Origin: Paraherbaspirillum soli
GTDB lineage: Bacteria > Pseudomonadota > Gammaproteobacteria > Burkholderiales > Burkholderiaceae_D
Assembly (NCBI RefSeq): GCF_042654985.1
Contig: NZ_JBHSMT010000029.1
Coordinates: forward strand, 62,001 to 126,000
DNA: 64,000 bases
Reading direction: 5' to 3'
Shown here: in pieces, positions 48,649 to 57,746 of the stretch
Layout: each line of letters opens with the position of its first letter
Numbering within the stretch: the first letter of the stretch is position 1
Notes under the pieces: generated by a model
Told to the model about the DNA's origin: nothing
Databases searched by the model: none
The model's input: the letters and a program-made list of their open reading frames with translations, nothing else
Program-made: the position numbers and the translations under genes

Positions 48649-50415
48649 ATGCACATGACCACGCTGGAACATTTGAACAGCTGCGATACGCAGACTTTCG
48701 TCGCCGCACTGCACGGCATTTATGAACACTCGCCGTGGATCCCCGAGCGGGCCGCGGCGCAGCGCCCTTTTGCGACGATCACCGCGCTAAAACTGGCGAT
48801 GCAGCAGGTCGTCAGCAGCGCCGGCATAGAGCAGCAACTGGGCTTGATCCGGGCCCACCCGGAACTGGCCGGCAAGGCCGCCATCGCCGGCGAGCTGACG
48901 GCCGAATCCACCGGCGAGCAAGCCAAGGCCGGGCTCAACAATTGCAGCCCGGAAGAATTCGCCGCGCTGCAAACGCTGAACGCCGATTACAACAGCAAAT
49001 TCGGTTTCCCGTTCATCCTCGCCGTCAAAGGCGCCGACGGCCAAGGGCTGTCGCGGCAGGCGATCATCGCCACCTTTACCCGCCGCCTTAAGAATCAGCT
49101 GGACGACGAACTGGCCGAAGCGCTGCGCCAGATTGGCCGCATCGCCGAAATGCGCATCAACGACCTGCTCGGCCACAGCCCGCAACTCGGCAACAGCATC
49201 ATGCGCTGGGCCGAACAGATCGGGGCCTGGAGCGATGACGACAACGGCCTCACCTGCGCCTACATGACGGCAGCCCATACCCGCACCGCGGCGCAGATAG
49301 CCAGCTGGATGCGCGAAGCCGGCATGCAGGTGGAAATCGATGCAGCCGGTAACGTCGTCGGCCGCTATCTATCCGATCATCCGCAAGCAAAGACACTGAT
49401 GACCGGTTCGCATTACGACACGGTGCGCAACGGCGGCAAATACGATGGCCGCGAAGGCATCCTGCTGCCCATCGCCATCGTCCAACATCTCCATCAACGC
49501 GGCGAAAAACTGCCCTTCCATCTCGAAATCATCGGCTTTTCGGAAGAGGAAGGAGTCCGCTTCAAGAGCACTTTCCTCGGCAGCAATGCCGTCATCGGCC
49601 AGTTCGACCTGGACTTGCTCAATAACACCGACCGCGATGGCATCACCATGCGCGAAGCGCTGCAAAGCGCCGGTCACGACGTCGCCGCCATCCCTGCGAT
49701 TGCCCGCAATCCGGCCGATCTGCTGGGCTACGTTGAAGTCCATATCGAACAAGGTCCGGTCTTGTTGCAACGCGACCTGCCGGCCGGCATCGTCACTTCG
49801 ATCGCCGGCAGTTGCCGTTACATGGTGCAGTTGAAAGGCGTGGCCAGCCACTCCGGCACCACGCCGATGGCGATGCGCAAGGACGCCGCCGTTGCCGCCG
49901 CCGAGATCCTGCTGTATGTCGAACAGCGCTGCGCGCAGGATCAACGCGCATCGCTGGTCGGCACCGTCGGCCAGCTGCAAGTGCCGAACGGCTCGACCAA
50001 TGTGATCCCCGGCGCCTGCATTTTCTCGCTCGATATCCGTGCTGCCGACGATGCCGTGCGCGATGCGGCGGTGTTCGATGTCCTGCAACACATCGAATCC
50101 GTTTGCCAACGCCGCTGTATCGAAGCCAGCGTCGAAAAAATGGTCTCGGCGCCGGCCGCGCCGTGCGCGCCGTGGCTGATGGAGCAATTGGCGGCAGCCG
50201 CCGAACGGGCCGGCGTCCAGCCTTTCAAACTCACATCCGGCGCCGGTCACGATGCGATGACCATCGCCAAAATAACCGATGTCGCGATGCTGTTCACGCG
50301 TTGCGGCAACGGCGGCATCAGCCACAATCCATTGGAAACAATGACTGCCGACGATGCCGAAGTATCCGCGCAAATCTTGCTGGATTTCCTGCGCCACTTC
50401 ACGCCAAAATCTTGA
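48649..50415 (+). CDS. uraD-allC: Fused OHCU decarboxylase and allantoate amidohydrolase
   Basis: 588 aa, two enzymes in one chain. Residues 1-170 are UraD: SPWIPERAAAQRPF near 28-41 and RAHPELAGKAAIAGELT near 66-82 with the catalytic His; it decarboxylates OHCU to S-allantoin. Residues about 178-588 are an M20-family allantoate amidohydrolase: metal ligands in GSHYDTVRNGGKYDGREG near 245-262, SEEEGVRFKSTFLGS near 298-312, HIEQGPVLL near 365, and GAGHDAM near 533. The two steps are not consecutive: allantoinase (PuuE) acts between them. The start is ATG 48649 or the ATG two codons later. The linear ribosome site is distant and lies in a hairpin loop. Confidence 0.92.
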   Translation: MHMTTLEHLNSCDTQTFVAALHGIYEHSPWIPERAAAQRPFATITALKLAMQQVVSSAGIEQQLGLIRAHPELAGKAAIAGELTAESTGEQAKAGLNNCSPEEFAALQTLNADYNSKFGFPFILAVKGADGQGLSRQAIIATFTRRLKNQLDDELAEALRQIGRIAEMRINDLLGHSPQLGNSIMRWAEQIGAWSDDDNGLTCAYMTAAHTRTAAQIASWMREAGMQVEIDAAGNVVGRYLSDHPQAKTLMTGSHYDTVRNGGKYDGREGILLPIAIVQHLHQRGEKLPFHLEIIGFSEEEGVRFKSTFLGSNAVIGQFDLDLLNNTDRDGITMREALQSAGHDVAAIPAIARNPADLLGYVEVHIEQGPVLLQRDLPAGIVTSIAGSCRYMVQLKGVASHSGTTPMAMRKDAAVAAAEILLYVEQRCAQDQRASLVGTVGQLQVPNGSTNVIPGACIFSLDIRAADDAVRDAAVFDVLQHIESVCQRRCIEASVEKMVSAPAAPCAPWLMEQLAAAAERAGVQPFKLTSGAGHDAMTIAKITDVAMLFTRCGNGGISHNPLETMTADDAEVSAQILLDFLRHFTPKS

Positions 50416-50439
50416 ACCAGCGTATTCATATCCACTGCA

Positions 50440-51801
50440 ATGTCTAAAACCTTACTAATAAAAAATGCTCGCATCCTGGTCACGATGGACGACGCCCGCC
50501 GCGAAATCGCCGGCGGTGCGATCTTCATCCGCAACAACGTGGTCGAACAGGTCGGCAACACGGCCGACCTGCCGCCAACCGCCGACGAAGTGATCGACGC
50601 CGGCAATCATGTGGTCATCCCCGGCCTGGTCAACACTCACCACCACATGTACCAAAGCCTGACAAGGGTGATCCCGGCTGCGCAAAACGGCGAGCTGTTC
50701 AACTGGCTCAACAATCTGTATCCGATCTGGGCCAACCTGACGCCGGAGATGATCCAGGTCTCGACCCTGACCGCGATGGCGGAGCTGATCATGTCCGGCT
50801 GCACCACCAGCAGCGATCATCTCTACATCTACCCGAACGGCTGCAAGCTCGATCACAGCATCGAAGCCGCGCAACAAATCGGCATGCGTTTCCATGCCGC
50901 GCGCGGCTCCATGAGTGTCGGGCAATCCAAGGGCGGCCTGCCGCCCGATAGGGTGGTCGAAGACGAAAAAGCGATCCTGAAAGACACCCAGCGCCTGATC
51001 GAGACCTACCACGACGCCAGCCGCCATGCGATGCAACGGATCGTGGTCGCGCCCTGCTCGCCGTTTTCAGTGTCGCGCGATTTGATGCGCGAGGCGGCCG
51101 GCATGGCCCGTCATCACGGCGTTTCGCTGCACACACACCTGGCGGAAAACGCCAACGACATCGCCTACAGCCGCGAGAAATTCAACATGACGCCGGCCGA
51201 ATATGCGGAAGACTGCGGCTGGGTCGGCCACGATGTCTGGCACGCCCACTGCGTTCAGCTGGACGACGACGGCATTTATATGTTCGCCCGCACCGGCACC
51301 GGCATCGCGCACTGCCCTTGCTCCAATATGCGGCTGGCCTCCGGCATCGCGCCGATCCGCAAGATGGTCGACGCCGGCGTCGCGGTCGGCATCGGCGTCG
51401 ACGGCTCGGCGTCCAACGACGGCGCCCACATGCTGGGCGAAGTCAGGCAAGCGATGTTGCTGCAACGGGTCGGCTTCGGACCGGATGCGATGACGGCGCG
51501 ACAGGCGCTGGAACTCGCCACGCTGGGCGGCGCCAAGGTCTTGAATCGCGACGACATCGGCGCCTTGAAGCCGGGCATGTCGGCCGACCTGGTGCTGTTC
51601 GACCTGAACCGGCTCGGCTTCGCCGGCGGCTGGCACGACCCGGTCGCGGCGCTGGTGTTCTGCACGCCGTCGGATGTCGCCTACAGCATCATCAACGGCC
51701 GGGTGGTGGTGCGCGACGGCCAGTTCACCACGGTCGATCTGGGCAATGTGCTGGAACGCCACAATCGGCTGGCATTGGCGCTGGCGGAAGCTGCACGCTA
51801 A
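50440..51801 (+). CDS. 8-oxoguanine deaminase (amidohydrolase family)
   Basis: 453 aa. A zinc amidohydrolase of the chlorohydrolase/cytosine-deaminase group, most like bacterial 8-oxoguanine deaminases that turn 8-oxoguanine into urate. Metal-site motifs are PGLVNTHHHMYQSLTR near 63-78, HTHLAEN near 232-238, the His of VWHAHCVQLDDDGI near 267-280, and the Asp of GIGVDGSASNDGAHMLGE near 319-336. The C-terminal GALKPGMSADLVLFDLNR is typical. ATG at 50440 follows uraD-allC by 24 bp with no good ribosome site, suggesting coupling. In context it feeds urate into the pathway. Related specificities (guanine or hydroxyatrazine deaminases) are possible but less fitting. Confidence 0.88.
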   Translation: MSKTLLIKNARILVTMDDARREIAGGAIFIRNNVVEQVGNTADLPPTADEVIDAGNHVVIPGLVNTHHHMYQSLTRVIPAAQNGELFNWLNNLYPIWANLTPEMIQVSTLTAMAELIMSGCTTSSDHLYIYPNGCKLDHSIEAAQQIGMRFHAARGSMSVGQSKGGLPPDRVVEDEKAILKDTQRLIETYHDASRHAMQRIVVAPCSPFSVSRDLMREAAGMARHHGVSLHTHLAENANDIAYSREKFNMTPAEYAEDCGWVGHDVWHAHCVQLDDDGIYMFARTGTGIAHCPCSNMRLASGIAPIRKMVDAGVAVGIGVDGSASNDGAHMLGEVRQAMLLQRVGFGPDAMTARQALELATLGGAKVLNRDDIGALKPGMSADLVLFDLNRLGFAGGWHDPVAALVFCTPSDVAYSIINGRVVVRDGQFTTVDLGNVLERHNRLALALAEAAR

Positions 51802-51818
51802 AGTCGTCTGCCAGTCTC

Positions 51819-52694
51819 CTAAGCCTCGGCCGTTTCAGCCTGCGTATGCGAATGCGGCCGCAGTGCGCTCGGGACGCCGCGCCGGGCCAGCCCGCCCGAC
51901 TCCAGCCAGCGGCGGGTTTCCGCCGCTGCCCGGTCGATCAGCAGGCCGCACTGGCTGTAGTCGTACGGCGACACATCCAGCGGACAAAGCGGCGTCACCA
52001 CCGCGATCTCGGCATGCGATGCCCAGCGCTCCAGATCGGTCACCAATTGCCGCGCCACCAGCAGGTTGAGGGCGCGCATGGCGTGCTCCAGCGCCCCTCT
52101 CGGCTCGCGTCGCTCGGCACAGGTATACCCGGTGCTGAGCACGATCACGCGCGCCGCACCCAGCCGGATCGCGGTCGAGATCGGCGTATTGTTGGCGACG
52201 CCGCCGTCGATCAGCAGATTGCCGGCCACCGTCACCGGCGGAAACACGCCAGGGATGGCAGTACTAGCCAACACCGCATCGACTGCCGGTCCGGAGGAAA
52301 GGACGACCTCGTTGCCGCTATGCATATCTGTTGCGACCACATAGACCGGAAGATCGCAATCCTCCAGCAGCCGGGTGCCGAAATGCTCGTACAGCAGCGC
52401 GCGTAATTTGTTGGAACTGACCAGGTGGGTGCCATGGGTGCGAAACGCGCCGAGAATCGAGAGAATCGACCACGGCATGATTTGTTGGCGGCGGATGCCG
52501 CGCCACAAGAACTCCAGCCGCATCGCGCCGGCCGCATGCGGCTGGTACGCGAAGAACACGCTATTGATGGCGCCGGCGGACGCGCCGACCAGGAAATCCG
52601 GCTGGATGCCGGCGGCGATCAACTCGCGCAGCATGCCAGCCTCGATGGCGCCAAGACTTCCACCACCGGCGAAAACAAATGCGGTCTTTTCCAT
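51819..52694 (-). CDS. Patatin-like phospholipase family protein
   Basis: 291 aa. A patatin-fold serine hydrolase. The oxyanion loop AGGGSLGAIEAG lies at residues 9-20, the nucleophile elbow GASAG at 37-41 (Ser39), and the dyad aspartate in LIDGGVANNTP near 160-170. The last ~40 residues are arginine- and alanine-rich without known motif. There is no signal peptide, so it probably acts in the cytoplasm or at the inner membrane face. Substrate unknown. It is convergent with the 8-oxoguanine deaminase gene (17-bp gap) and unrelated to purine breakdown. Confidence 0.88.
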   Translation of the reverse strand: MEKTAFVFAGGGSLGAIEAGMLRELIAAGIQPDFLVGASAGAINSVFFAYQPHAAGAMRLEFLWRGIRRQQIMPWSILSILGAFRTHGTHLVSSNKLRALLYEHFGTRLLEDCDLPVYVVATDMHSGNEVVLSSGPAVDAVLASTAIPGVFPPVTVAGNLLIDGGVANNTPISTAIRLGAARVIVLSTGYTCAERREPRGALEHAMRALNLLVARQLVTDLERWASHAEIAVVTPLCPLDVSPYDYSQCGLLIDRAAAETRRWLESGGLARRGVPSALRPHSHTQAETAEA

Positions 52695-52774
52695 AGCGGC
52701 ACCCCGTGGTCGGCCATAGCAGAGCTGGCAACCTGCATAGCCTACTCCACCGTATGACGGGGCGCTAGAGGACG

Positions 52775-52912
52775 GTAGGTCGGAAAAGCGCAGCGTCTTC
52801 CGACGCTGCGCACCTACCTACCTCAGAGCAGGAATGCCAAATGTTAAAACCAGGCACTTGGCGTACGACTCCGCTGCACCATGTCGGAAGACGCTACGCT
52901 TTTCCGACCTAC
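52775..52912. repeat. Dispersed palindromic repeat (GTAGGTCGGAAAAGCGCAGCG type)
   Basis: Ends GTAGGTCGGAAAAGCG (left) and CGCTTTTCCGACCTAC (right) form a perfect inverted pair enclosing about 110 bp, with an inner GGAAGACGCT/AGCGTCTTCC pair. It is a sequence relative of the repeats at 57008-57111 and 59827-59921, which use GTAGGGCGGA ends. It lies between the patatin and DUF885 genes. Confidence 0.75.
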
Positions 52913-52924
52913 AATACGGCCGGC

Positions 52925-54724
52925 TTAGATCTTGTCCGGATGATCCGCTGAATGCGCTACCGGATTACCGGGTTGCTGCAATGCCGTCTGTTGCGCAATC
53001 CACAAGTCGATCTGCGTTTCCAGCACCGCCAGCGGCACGCCGCCATTGTCGAGCACGGCGTTGTGGAAACGGCGCAGGTCGAACTTGTCGCCCAGCGCAT
53101 GCTCGGCTTTCTCACGCAAAGCCTTGATCTTCAACTGGCCGATTTTGTAGCCCAGCGCCTGGCCTGGATCGACGATGTAACGATCGATTTCGACCTGGTT
53201 GTCGTGCGGCGGATTGGCGGTATTGACGTTCATATAGTCAATTGCCTGTTGCCGCGACCAGCCGAGCGCATGCATGCCGGTGTCGACCACCAGCCGCGCA
53301 GCGCGGAACAACTCGCCGTTGAGATGGCCGAATTTCGAGTAAGGATCGGTAAAGAAACCCATCTCGCCGCCAAGGCTCTCGGCATACAGCGCCCAGCCTT
53401 CGCCGAACGCAACATACCAGCCGAAACGGCGGAAGTTAGGCAAGCCCGGGATCTCCTGTGCACGCGCGGTTTGCAAATGATGGCCCGGCACCGACTCATG
53501 CAAGGTCAGGGTTTCCATCTCCCATTTCGGCCGTGAATTCAGCTTGGACAGATTGGCAACGAAATAGCCGGGCCGCGAACCGTCCGGATTGCCCGGCTCG
53601 TAATAAGCGCCGGTCTGGTTTTCCGCGCCCACTTCAGGCACCGCTTTCACCCCCACCGCTGCCCGTGGCAGTTCGGCAAACATGCGCGGCAACTGCGCGG
53701 TCGATTTCTTGACGATGTCTTTGTAACCGTTCAGCAGATCTTCCGGCTTGGTGTAATAGAAACGCGGATCGGTATTCAGGAACTTGATGAAATCCGCGAA
53801 CGAACCTTCGAAACCCACCTGCTTCATCACCAGCTTCATTTCCGCCTGGATCCGCGCCACTTCCTGCAGACCCAGGTTGTGGATTTCCTGCGGCGTCATC
53901 GCGGTGGTGGTGTTGTCCTTCACCAACTGGGCGTAATACGGCAGTCCTCCCGGCAGCTTTGACGCTGCAATCGTGCTGCGGCAAGCGGGCAAATAAGTGG
54001 TGCTGATAAAGGCTTCCAGTTTGCGGATGGCAGGTCCGACCTTCTGCTGCAACAGCTTGTCGCCCTCACTCTTCAAGTTGGCTTGCTCGTCCGCTGAAAT
54101 CGCGTCCGGCATATGCTTGAACGGCGCCGTCAGCGGACCGTTGTCCAGCGTGGCGGCGAACTCCTTGAGTTGCGGCGGGATGATGCGCATCGTGGCTTCA
54201 GGCGCGACCCAGCCCGACTTGATCCCTTGCTGCAATTGCGCAATCAAGCCGTCGACATGCGTCGGCAATGCACGCAAGCGGCTCAGATAATTGCGGTAAT
54301 CCTTGGCGTCGTTAAACGGGGTTTGCTCGACCAGCTGCGGAAAGCTGATCTGGATGCCGCTCAGCTGCGTGACCGGTTGCGCGTTGTACGGATAAAACTT
54401 CGCCTGCGCGATGTACTTTTCCTTTTCATAGACGAACAAGTCATAGGAAATCAGATCCTGGCCACTCAACTGGCTGCGGTCTATGCCTTTGACTTGCGCC
54501 AGCATTTTTTCTTCATGCGCGTTAAAGGCGCGGCTGGCTGCCAGCGAAGTGTCGGACAAACGGTCGTTGTAACGATTGTCGCCAACCATGGTCGCGAACT
54601 CCGGCGCGAACTCCATGGTTGCCTGCCAGTCGGTATCGAACAGAGCATGAAGCTGCTGCTGGGGCGTCGCCGCATAACTGAACGGCGCTAGAAGAAGAGC
54701 AAAAACGACAAGGATTTTGTGCAT
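52925..54724 (-). CDS. DUF885 family protein, secreted metallopeptidase-like
   Basis: 599 aa from the chosen start. It has a signal peptide (ILVVFALLLAPFSYAA, residues 4-19), so it is periplasmic or lipid-associated. The DUF885 domain fills the rest. The key motif HESVPGHHLQ near residues 408-417 resembles a zinc-binding HExxxGH site, and YAESLGGEMGFF near 447-458 holds a likely third ligand Glu. DUF885 proteins are related to M32-like carboxypeptidases; the substrate is unknown. ATG at 54724 has GGAG seven bases upstream. It appears to be a single gene with a hairpin terminator of the neighbouring gene upstream. Confidence 0.88.
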   Translation of the reverse strand: MHKILVVFALLLAPFSYAATPQQQLHALFDTDWQATMEFAPEFATMVGDNRYNDRLSDTSLAASRAFNAHEEKMLAQVKGIDRSQLSGQDLISYDLFVYEKEKYIAQAKFYPYNAQPVTQLSGIQISFPQLVEQTPFNDAKDYRNYLSRLRALPTHVDGLIAQLQQGIKSGWVAPEATMRIIPPQLKEFAATLDNGPLTAPFKHMPDAISADEQANLKSEGDKLLQQKVGPAIRKLEAFISTTYLPACRSTIAASKLPGGLPYYAQLVKDNTTTAMTPQEIHNLGLQEVARIQAEMKLVMKQVGFEGSFADFIKFLNTDPRFYYTKPEDLLNGYKDIVKKSTAQLPRMFAELPRAAVGVKAVPEVGAENQTGAYYEPGNPDGSRPGYFVANLSKLNSRPKWEMETLTLHESVPGHHLQTARAQEIPGLPNFRRFGWYVAFGEGWALYAESLGGEMGFFTDPYSKFGHLNGELFRAARLVVDTGMHALGWSRQQAIDYMNVNTANPPHDNQVEIDRYIVDPGQALGYKIGQLKIKALREKAEHALGDKFDLRRFHNAVLDNGGVPLAVLETQIDLWIAQQTALQQPGNPVAHSADHPDKI

Positions 54725-54762
54725 GCGAGTCTCCGAAAGTGAGCCGCTCATTTTAGCAAATA

Positions 54763-54800
54763 AAGCCGCTTAAATTTCTATATGGAAATTTAAGCGGCTT
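54763..54800. terminator. Strong hairpin terminator
   Basis: A 16-bp perfect stem (AAGCCGCTTAAATTTC at 54763-54778; complement at 54785-54800) with a 6-base loop. It is 138 bp after the stop of the DUF4153 gene on the minus strand and about 40 bp upstream of the DUF885 gene, insulating one from the other. Confidence 0.8.
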
Positions 54801-54857
54801 AATTTTAATGCGGCGCGTGGCTAGTCGCGGCTTGTTGCCGCAACGTTAATGAAGGAT

Positions 54858-54919
54858 CGTTGGGCTGCAAAGCCCAACATTGGCAACGCCGGAACCGTCA
54901 ATTGCCATGGCGCCCAATA
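54858..54919. repeat. Dispersed repeat with GTTGGGCT hairpin, copy A
   Basis: CGTTGGGCTGCAAAGCCCAACATTG forms a small hairpin (54858-54882). The next 37 bp (54883-54919, containing GGAACCGTCAATTGCCAT and GCGCCCAAT) recur at 56965-57000 with few changes. The copies flank the DUF4153 gene in the same orientation. Confidence 0.65.
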
Positions 54920-54938
54920 AACACGGCTTGTGCGCGCC

Positions 54939-56687
54939 TCAATCTTCCGCAGGAGTTAAACGCAAACGTAGCCCGCCCAGCATCAAATCCCGATATTGCG
55001 GCGTGACCGTCTTATAGCCTTTCTGTTCCAGCAATTTTTGCAAGATCTCGGCGTTCGGCAGTTTCCCCCGGAAATTCAACCACCCCAGCAATTTCCAGTT
55101 ATCCCCCTGTTGCGCCAATACGGCTCCTTGCCCCTCGCCCAAGATCACCCAATCGGGCTGGCCGTCATTATTCAAATCGACCTGGATCAAATCGCAAAGC
55201 TGGTCGGTCGACAAGCGATAGCAACCGGGATTGATCCGGTATTCGTTGTCGTCCTGATTCAAATACGCGAGCAAGCCTGGCGGTATCGCCGACCCTGCGG
55301 GATGTACTCGCAAGCGATCCTTCCAGTCGATTTTTTTCTGCATGCGGTCGTAGCGATTTTTGTTTGTCAGCGCCTCTTTGGCTTGCGCGACAATCGCCTC
55401 TTTTTCCGGGTGGGCATCCAGTTGTTCCAAGCGCCGCAGCACTTCCAGGCCATATTTTCCATCGTTAAAACGCAGCGCCCAAAAATCGAATTCGGCCGCC
55501 TTGACTTTGCCGGCCAGCAGTCGTTGCTCCTGGGTTTTTGCTGCAATCCGCTGCGGACTGAGCAGCGGACTCAGCAGCCCCAGCAATCCGGCTATCGTCA
55601 ATCCGGCCGCGACGATGTTGACGCGCCCGATCCAATGCATCCAGCGTCCCTGTTGGCGCACCAGCGCCGCCAAGGCGTAACCGATCGCATAGCAAGCGGC
55701 GATGGCGGTGATGAACACGGCCCAGATGCGTTCCACCGACCAGCCATATTGCGCGATGCGCAGCCACAAGGCATAGCCGCACAAGCCGACAAACACGGGC
55801 ATGGTCAGCAGGGCCAATCTGAGTGCGGCTTGCAACCAGGCCGGATAAGGCACCTCGCGCTCGCCGTCCTGATAGGCGGAATTGCTTAACTTGATCAGCA
55901 GCGCCACCATCCACAGCATCAGGAAAGTCGCCTTGCCGGTGCGCCATAACGGTTCCAGGCCGGTGCCGGCGAGCGATGCGATAAACAGCAGCGCAATGAA
56001 ACCGATCAACGGCAACAGCCAGGCTGTGATGCCGAGCCAATGCTTGCGCAATACCAGCGCAATCGCTTCCCGCGTCTGCGCCAGGTACATCGCGCCGCCG
56101 GCAGCCAGTGCAGTGATCGGTACGATGAAAACGGGTTCGGCGAAAAGCTCGCTGAAAACCCTGATTTTGATGACATTGAACAGGGCACCCCACAAAAGCA
56201 GGATGAGCCAGAACACGCCGGTAAAAAACGCGGTTTCCGCCAGTAACAAGGTGTTTTGCCAAGCCCGTGAAAACAGTTGCGGATACAGCTTGCCTTGCTG
56301 CTGACGGTCGCTCCATACCTGCAGGAAAGGCAGCACGGTGAATCCCAGGACCAGACTTGAAAAATAAAGCGTAAAAACATGATTGCCGCTAGACCAGACG
56401 TCATGGCTGTCGGCCAGCGCGACGGCGGCCGAGATGCCGATGACAAGCGCGATAGCGATGAGCGGCAACAGCAAGCGCGCCATGTGTCGGCGATCCAGGT
56501 CGGCACTGAGTTGGATCGCCGTCGGCAATCCGGCTGCCAACAGCAACAACGGTATGCCCCAGATCGGTTGAGTCGCCGGCCAGACCTGATGCGCATTTGC
56601 CCAGTACAGGCCATACAAGCTCAAGCCTTGCACCAGGGCGGCCAAGAAAATGGTGACAAGTCGTTGCTTGTCTTTGACCAGAGTCAT
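54939..56687 (-). CDS. DUF4153 family membrane protein
   Basis: 582 aa. About ten to twelve hydrophobic segments fill residues 10-365 (for example RLVTIFLAALVQGLSLYGLYWA, then PLLLLAAGLPTAIQLSADLD). A soluble C-terminal part (about 385-582) includes an FG-GAP-like stretch IQVDLNNDGQPDWVILGEG near 505-523. The membrane region matches DUF4153 proteins as I know them; no biochemical role is established. ATG at 56687. Inner-membrane location is predicted. It is flanked by copies of a dispersed repeat, and no operon partner is evident. Confidence 0.75.
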   Translation of the reverse strand: MTLVKDKQRLVTIFLAALVQGLSLYGLYWANAHQVWPATQPIWGIPLLLLAAGLPTAIQLSADLDRRHMARLLLPLIAIALVIGISAAVALADSHDVWSSGNHVFTLYFSSLVLGFTVLPFLQVWSDRQQQGKLYPQLFSRAWQNTLLLAETAFFTGVFWLILLLWGALFNVIKIRVFSELFAEPVFIVPITALAAGGAMYLAQTREAIALVLRKHWLGITAWLLPLIGFIALLFIASLAGTGLEPLWRTGKATFLMLWMVALLIKLSNSAYQDGEREVPYPAWLQAALRLALLTMPVFVGLCGYALWLRIAQYGWSVERIWAVFITAIAACYAIGYALAALVRQQGRWMHWIGRVNIVAAGLTIAGLLGLLSPLLSPQRIAAKTQEQRLLAGKVKAAEFDFWALRFNDGKYGLEVLRRLEQLDAHPEKEAIVAQAKEALTNKNRYDRMQKKIDWKDRLRVHPAGSAIPPGLLAYLNQDDNEYRINPGCYRLSTDQLCDLIQVDLNNDGQPDWVILGEGQGAVLAQQGDNWKLLGWLNFRGKLPNAEILQKLLEQKGYKTVTPQYRDLMLGGLRLRLTPAED

Positions 56688-56861
56688 ACAGAAAATCCCT
56701 ATTTATTGATTGTTATTGAGGCCCGGGACTGTACCCGAACTGCCCGCATCGCGGAGTGTAGATTGCCTGTGTGAAGCGAATGTGTTTTTGCTGAGGGAAT
56801 TGTTGAACGGCTTGATCCAGTCGTTGGGCTGGAAAGCCCAACATTTGGTCATGATTAAAGA

Positions 56862-56963
56862 AATGTTGGGCTTCGCCTTCGGCTCAACGCCAACCTACGT
56901 CAGCGCAATGCAGATGTTGCGTCGAATTAGTAGGTTGGCGCTGAGCTTGCGAAGCCCAACATT
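56862..56963. repeat. Dispersed palindromic repeat (AATGTTGGGCTTCGC type)
   Basis: About 100 bp with inverted arms of ~35 bp: AATGTTGGGCTTCGC...CAACGCCAACCTAC and its complement GTAGGTTGGCGCTGAGC...AAGCCCAACATT. A shorter hairpin of the same type (GTTGGGCTGGAAAGCCCAAC) lies just before, at 56824-56843. No coding potential. Confidence 0.75.
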
Positions 56964-57007
56964 GACAACACTGGAACCGTCAATTGCCATAGCGCCCAAT
57001 CTAGTCG

Positions 57008-57111
57008 GTAGGGCGGATGAGCGCAGCGTTATCCGCCGTTTCACCGTGTTAGATACATCGAATGCAGGCGGTGCATCAAGCGGCGGAAGGCGCTGCGCTT
57101 TTCCGCCCTAC
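57008..57111. repeat. Dispersed palindromic repeat (GTAGGGCGGATGAGCGCAGCG type), copy 1
   Basis: 104 bp with ends GTAGGGCGGATGAGCGCAGCG and CGCTGCGCTTTTCCGCCCTAC. A second copy with the same ends and a different centre is at 59827-59921, and a related form at 52775-52912. It lies between the DUF4153 and DUF4124-like genes. Confidence 0.8.
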
Positions 57112-57188
57112 AGTAATCCGGCGGGTCGTCAACGGTGTTAAAAGAATCGCCGTCGACCTTCAGAAGCCCGGCGTCCTGCTTCAGAGCC

Positions 57189-57644
57189 TCAGCATTTCAA
57201 TTTCTGTTGTTTAGCCGCCAGCTGTTTGCGCTCTATTTTCAATTTCTGCTGCGACTTCCGGCTTGCGTTGATGTGGGATGCAGAGTCGATTTTGTTGATG
57301 CGTTGCGCCAGTTTTCGGCAAGTCCACTGCACATCCGTGGCCGTCCTATCTGGCTTTTTGCCGATCACAGCTGCCGTGCCGTCCGAGGGCGTGTCGCTGC
57401 GCATTTGTGCCATGCTGGCGGCAATCGTTGCCGCATCCGGGCTGACGAATCCGCCGCTGGTGTCTTCGATCATCAGCTCGGTCGTTTGCGCTGCCGACGG
57501 ACACTTTTCATCCGAGTAGAGCGTATCGCCGCCCGATTGGCACTTATATATTTTCGCCGCGCTTGCATCCTTTGCCGCCACGCTTTGCTGGCTGATGATG
57601 ATCAAGGCTAACAAGATACTGAAACGAAGATTTGTTCGGCTCAT
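57189..57644 (-). CDS. DUF4124-like secreted protein
   Basis: 151 aa. A signal peptide (LRFSILLALIIISQQSVAA, residues 6-24) is followed by a short DUF4124-like region, KIYKCQSGGDTLYSDEKCPS near 31-50, the usual form being xxYKC...YSDxPC. The C-terminal third is a basic coiled-coil-like stretch rich in Lys/Gln (ASRKSQQKLKIERKQLAAKQ), ending in cysteine. Four cysteines suggest disulfides. Periplasmic location predicted; function unknown. ATG at 57644. It is divergent from the NERD helicase gene, 102 bp away. Confidence 0.7.
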   Translation of the reverse strand: MSRTNLRFSILLALIIISQQSVAAKDASAAKIYKCQSGGDTLYSDEKCPSAAQTTELMIEDTSGGFVSPDAATIAASMAQMRSDTPSDGTAAVIGKKPDRTATDVQWTCRKLAQRINKIDSASHINASRKSQQKLKIERKQLAAKQQKLKC

Positions 57645-57746
57645 GTTTTTTCCAATTCAATCATTGAAAAGTTAACTATTTAACCATGAACTTGTTTCAT
57701 TTCCTGTAGAACAAAGTTAATATTACTATTTCCATAGAGAAATTAA

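Noticed and set aside
48373..48729. 118-codon minus-strand frame between permease and uraD-allC
   Set aside because: It reads through family 1 element copy 3 and parts of two real genes. Similar peptides arise from the other copies of the element.
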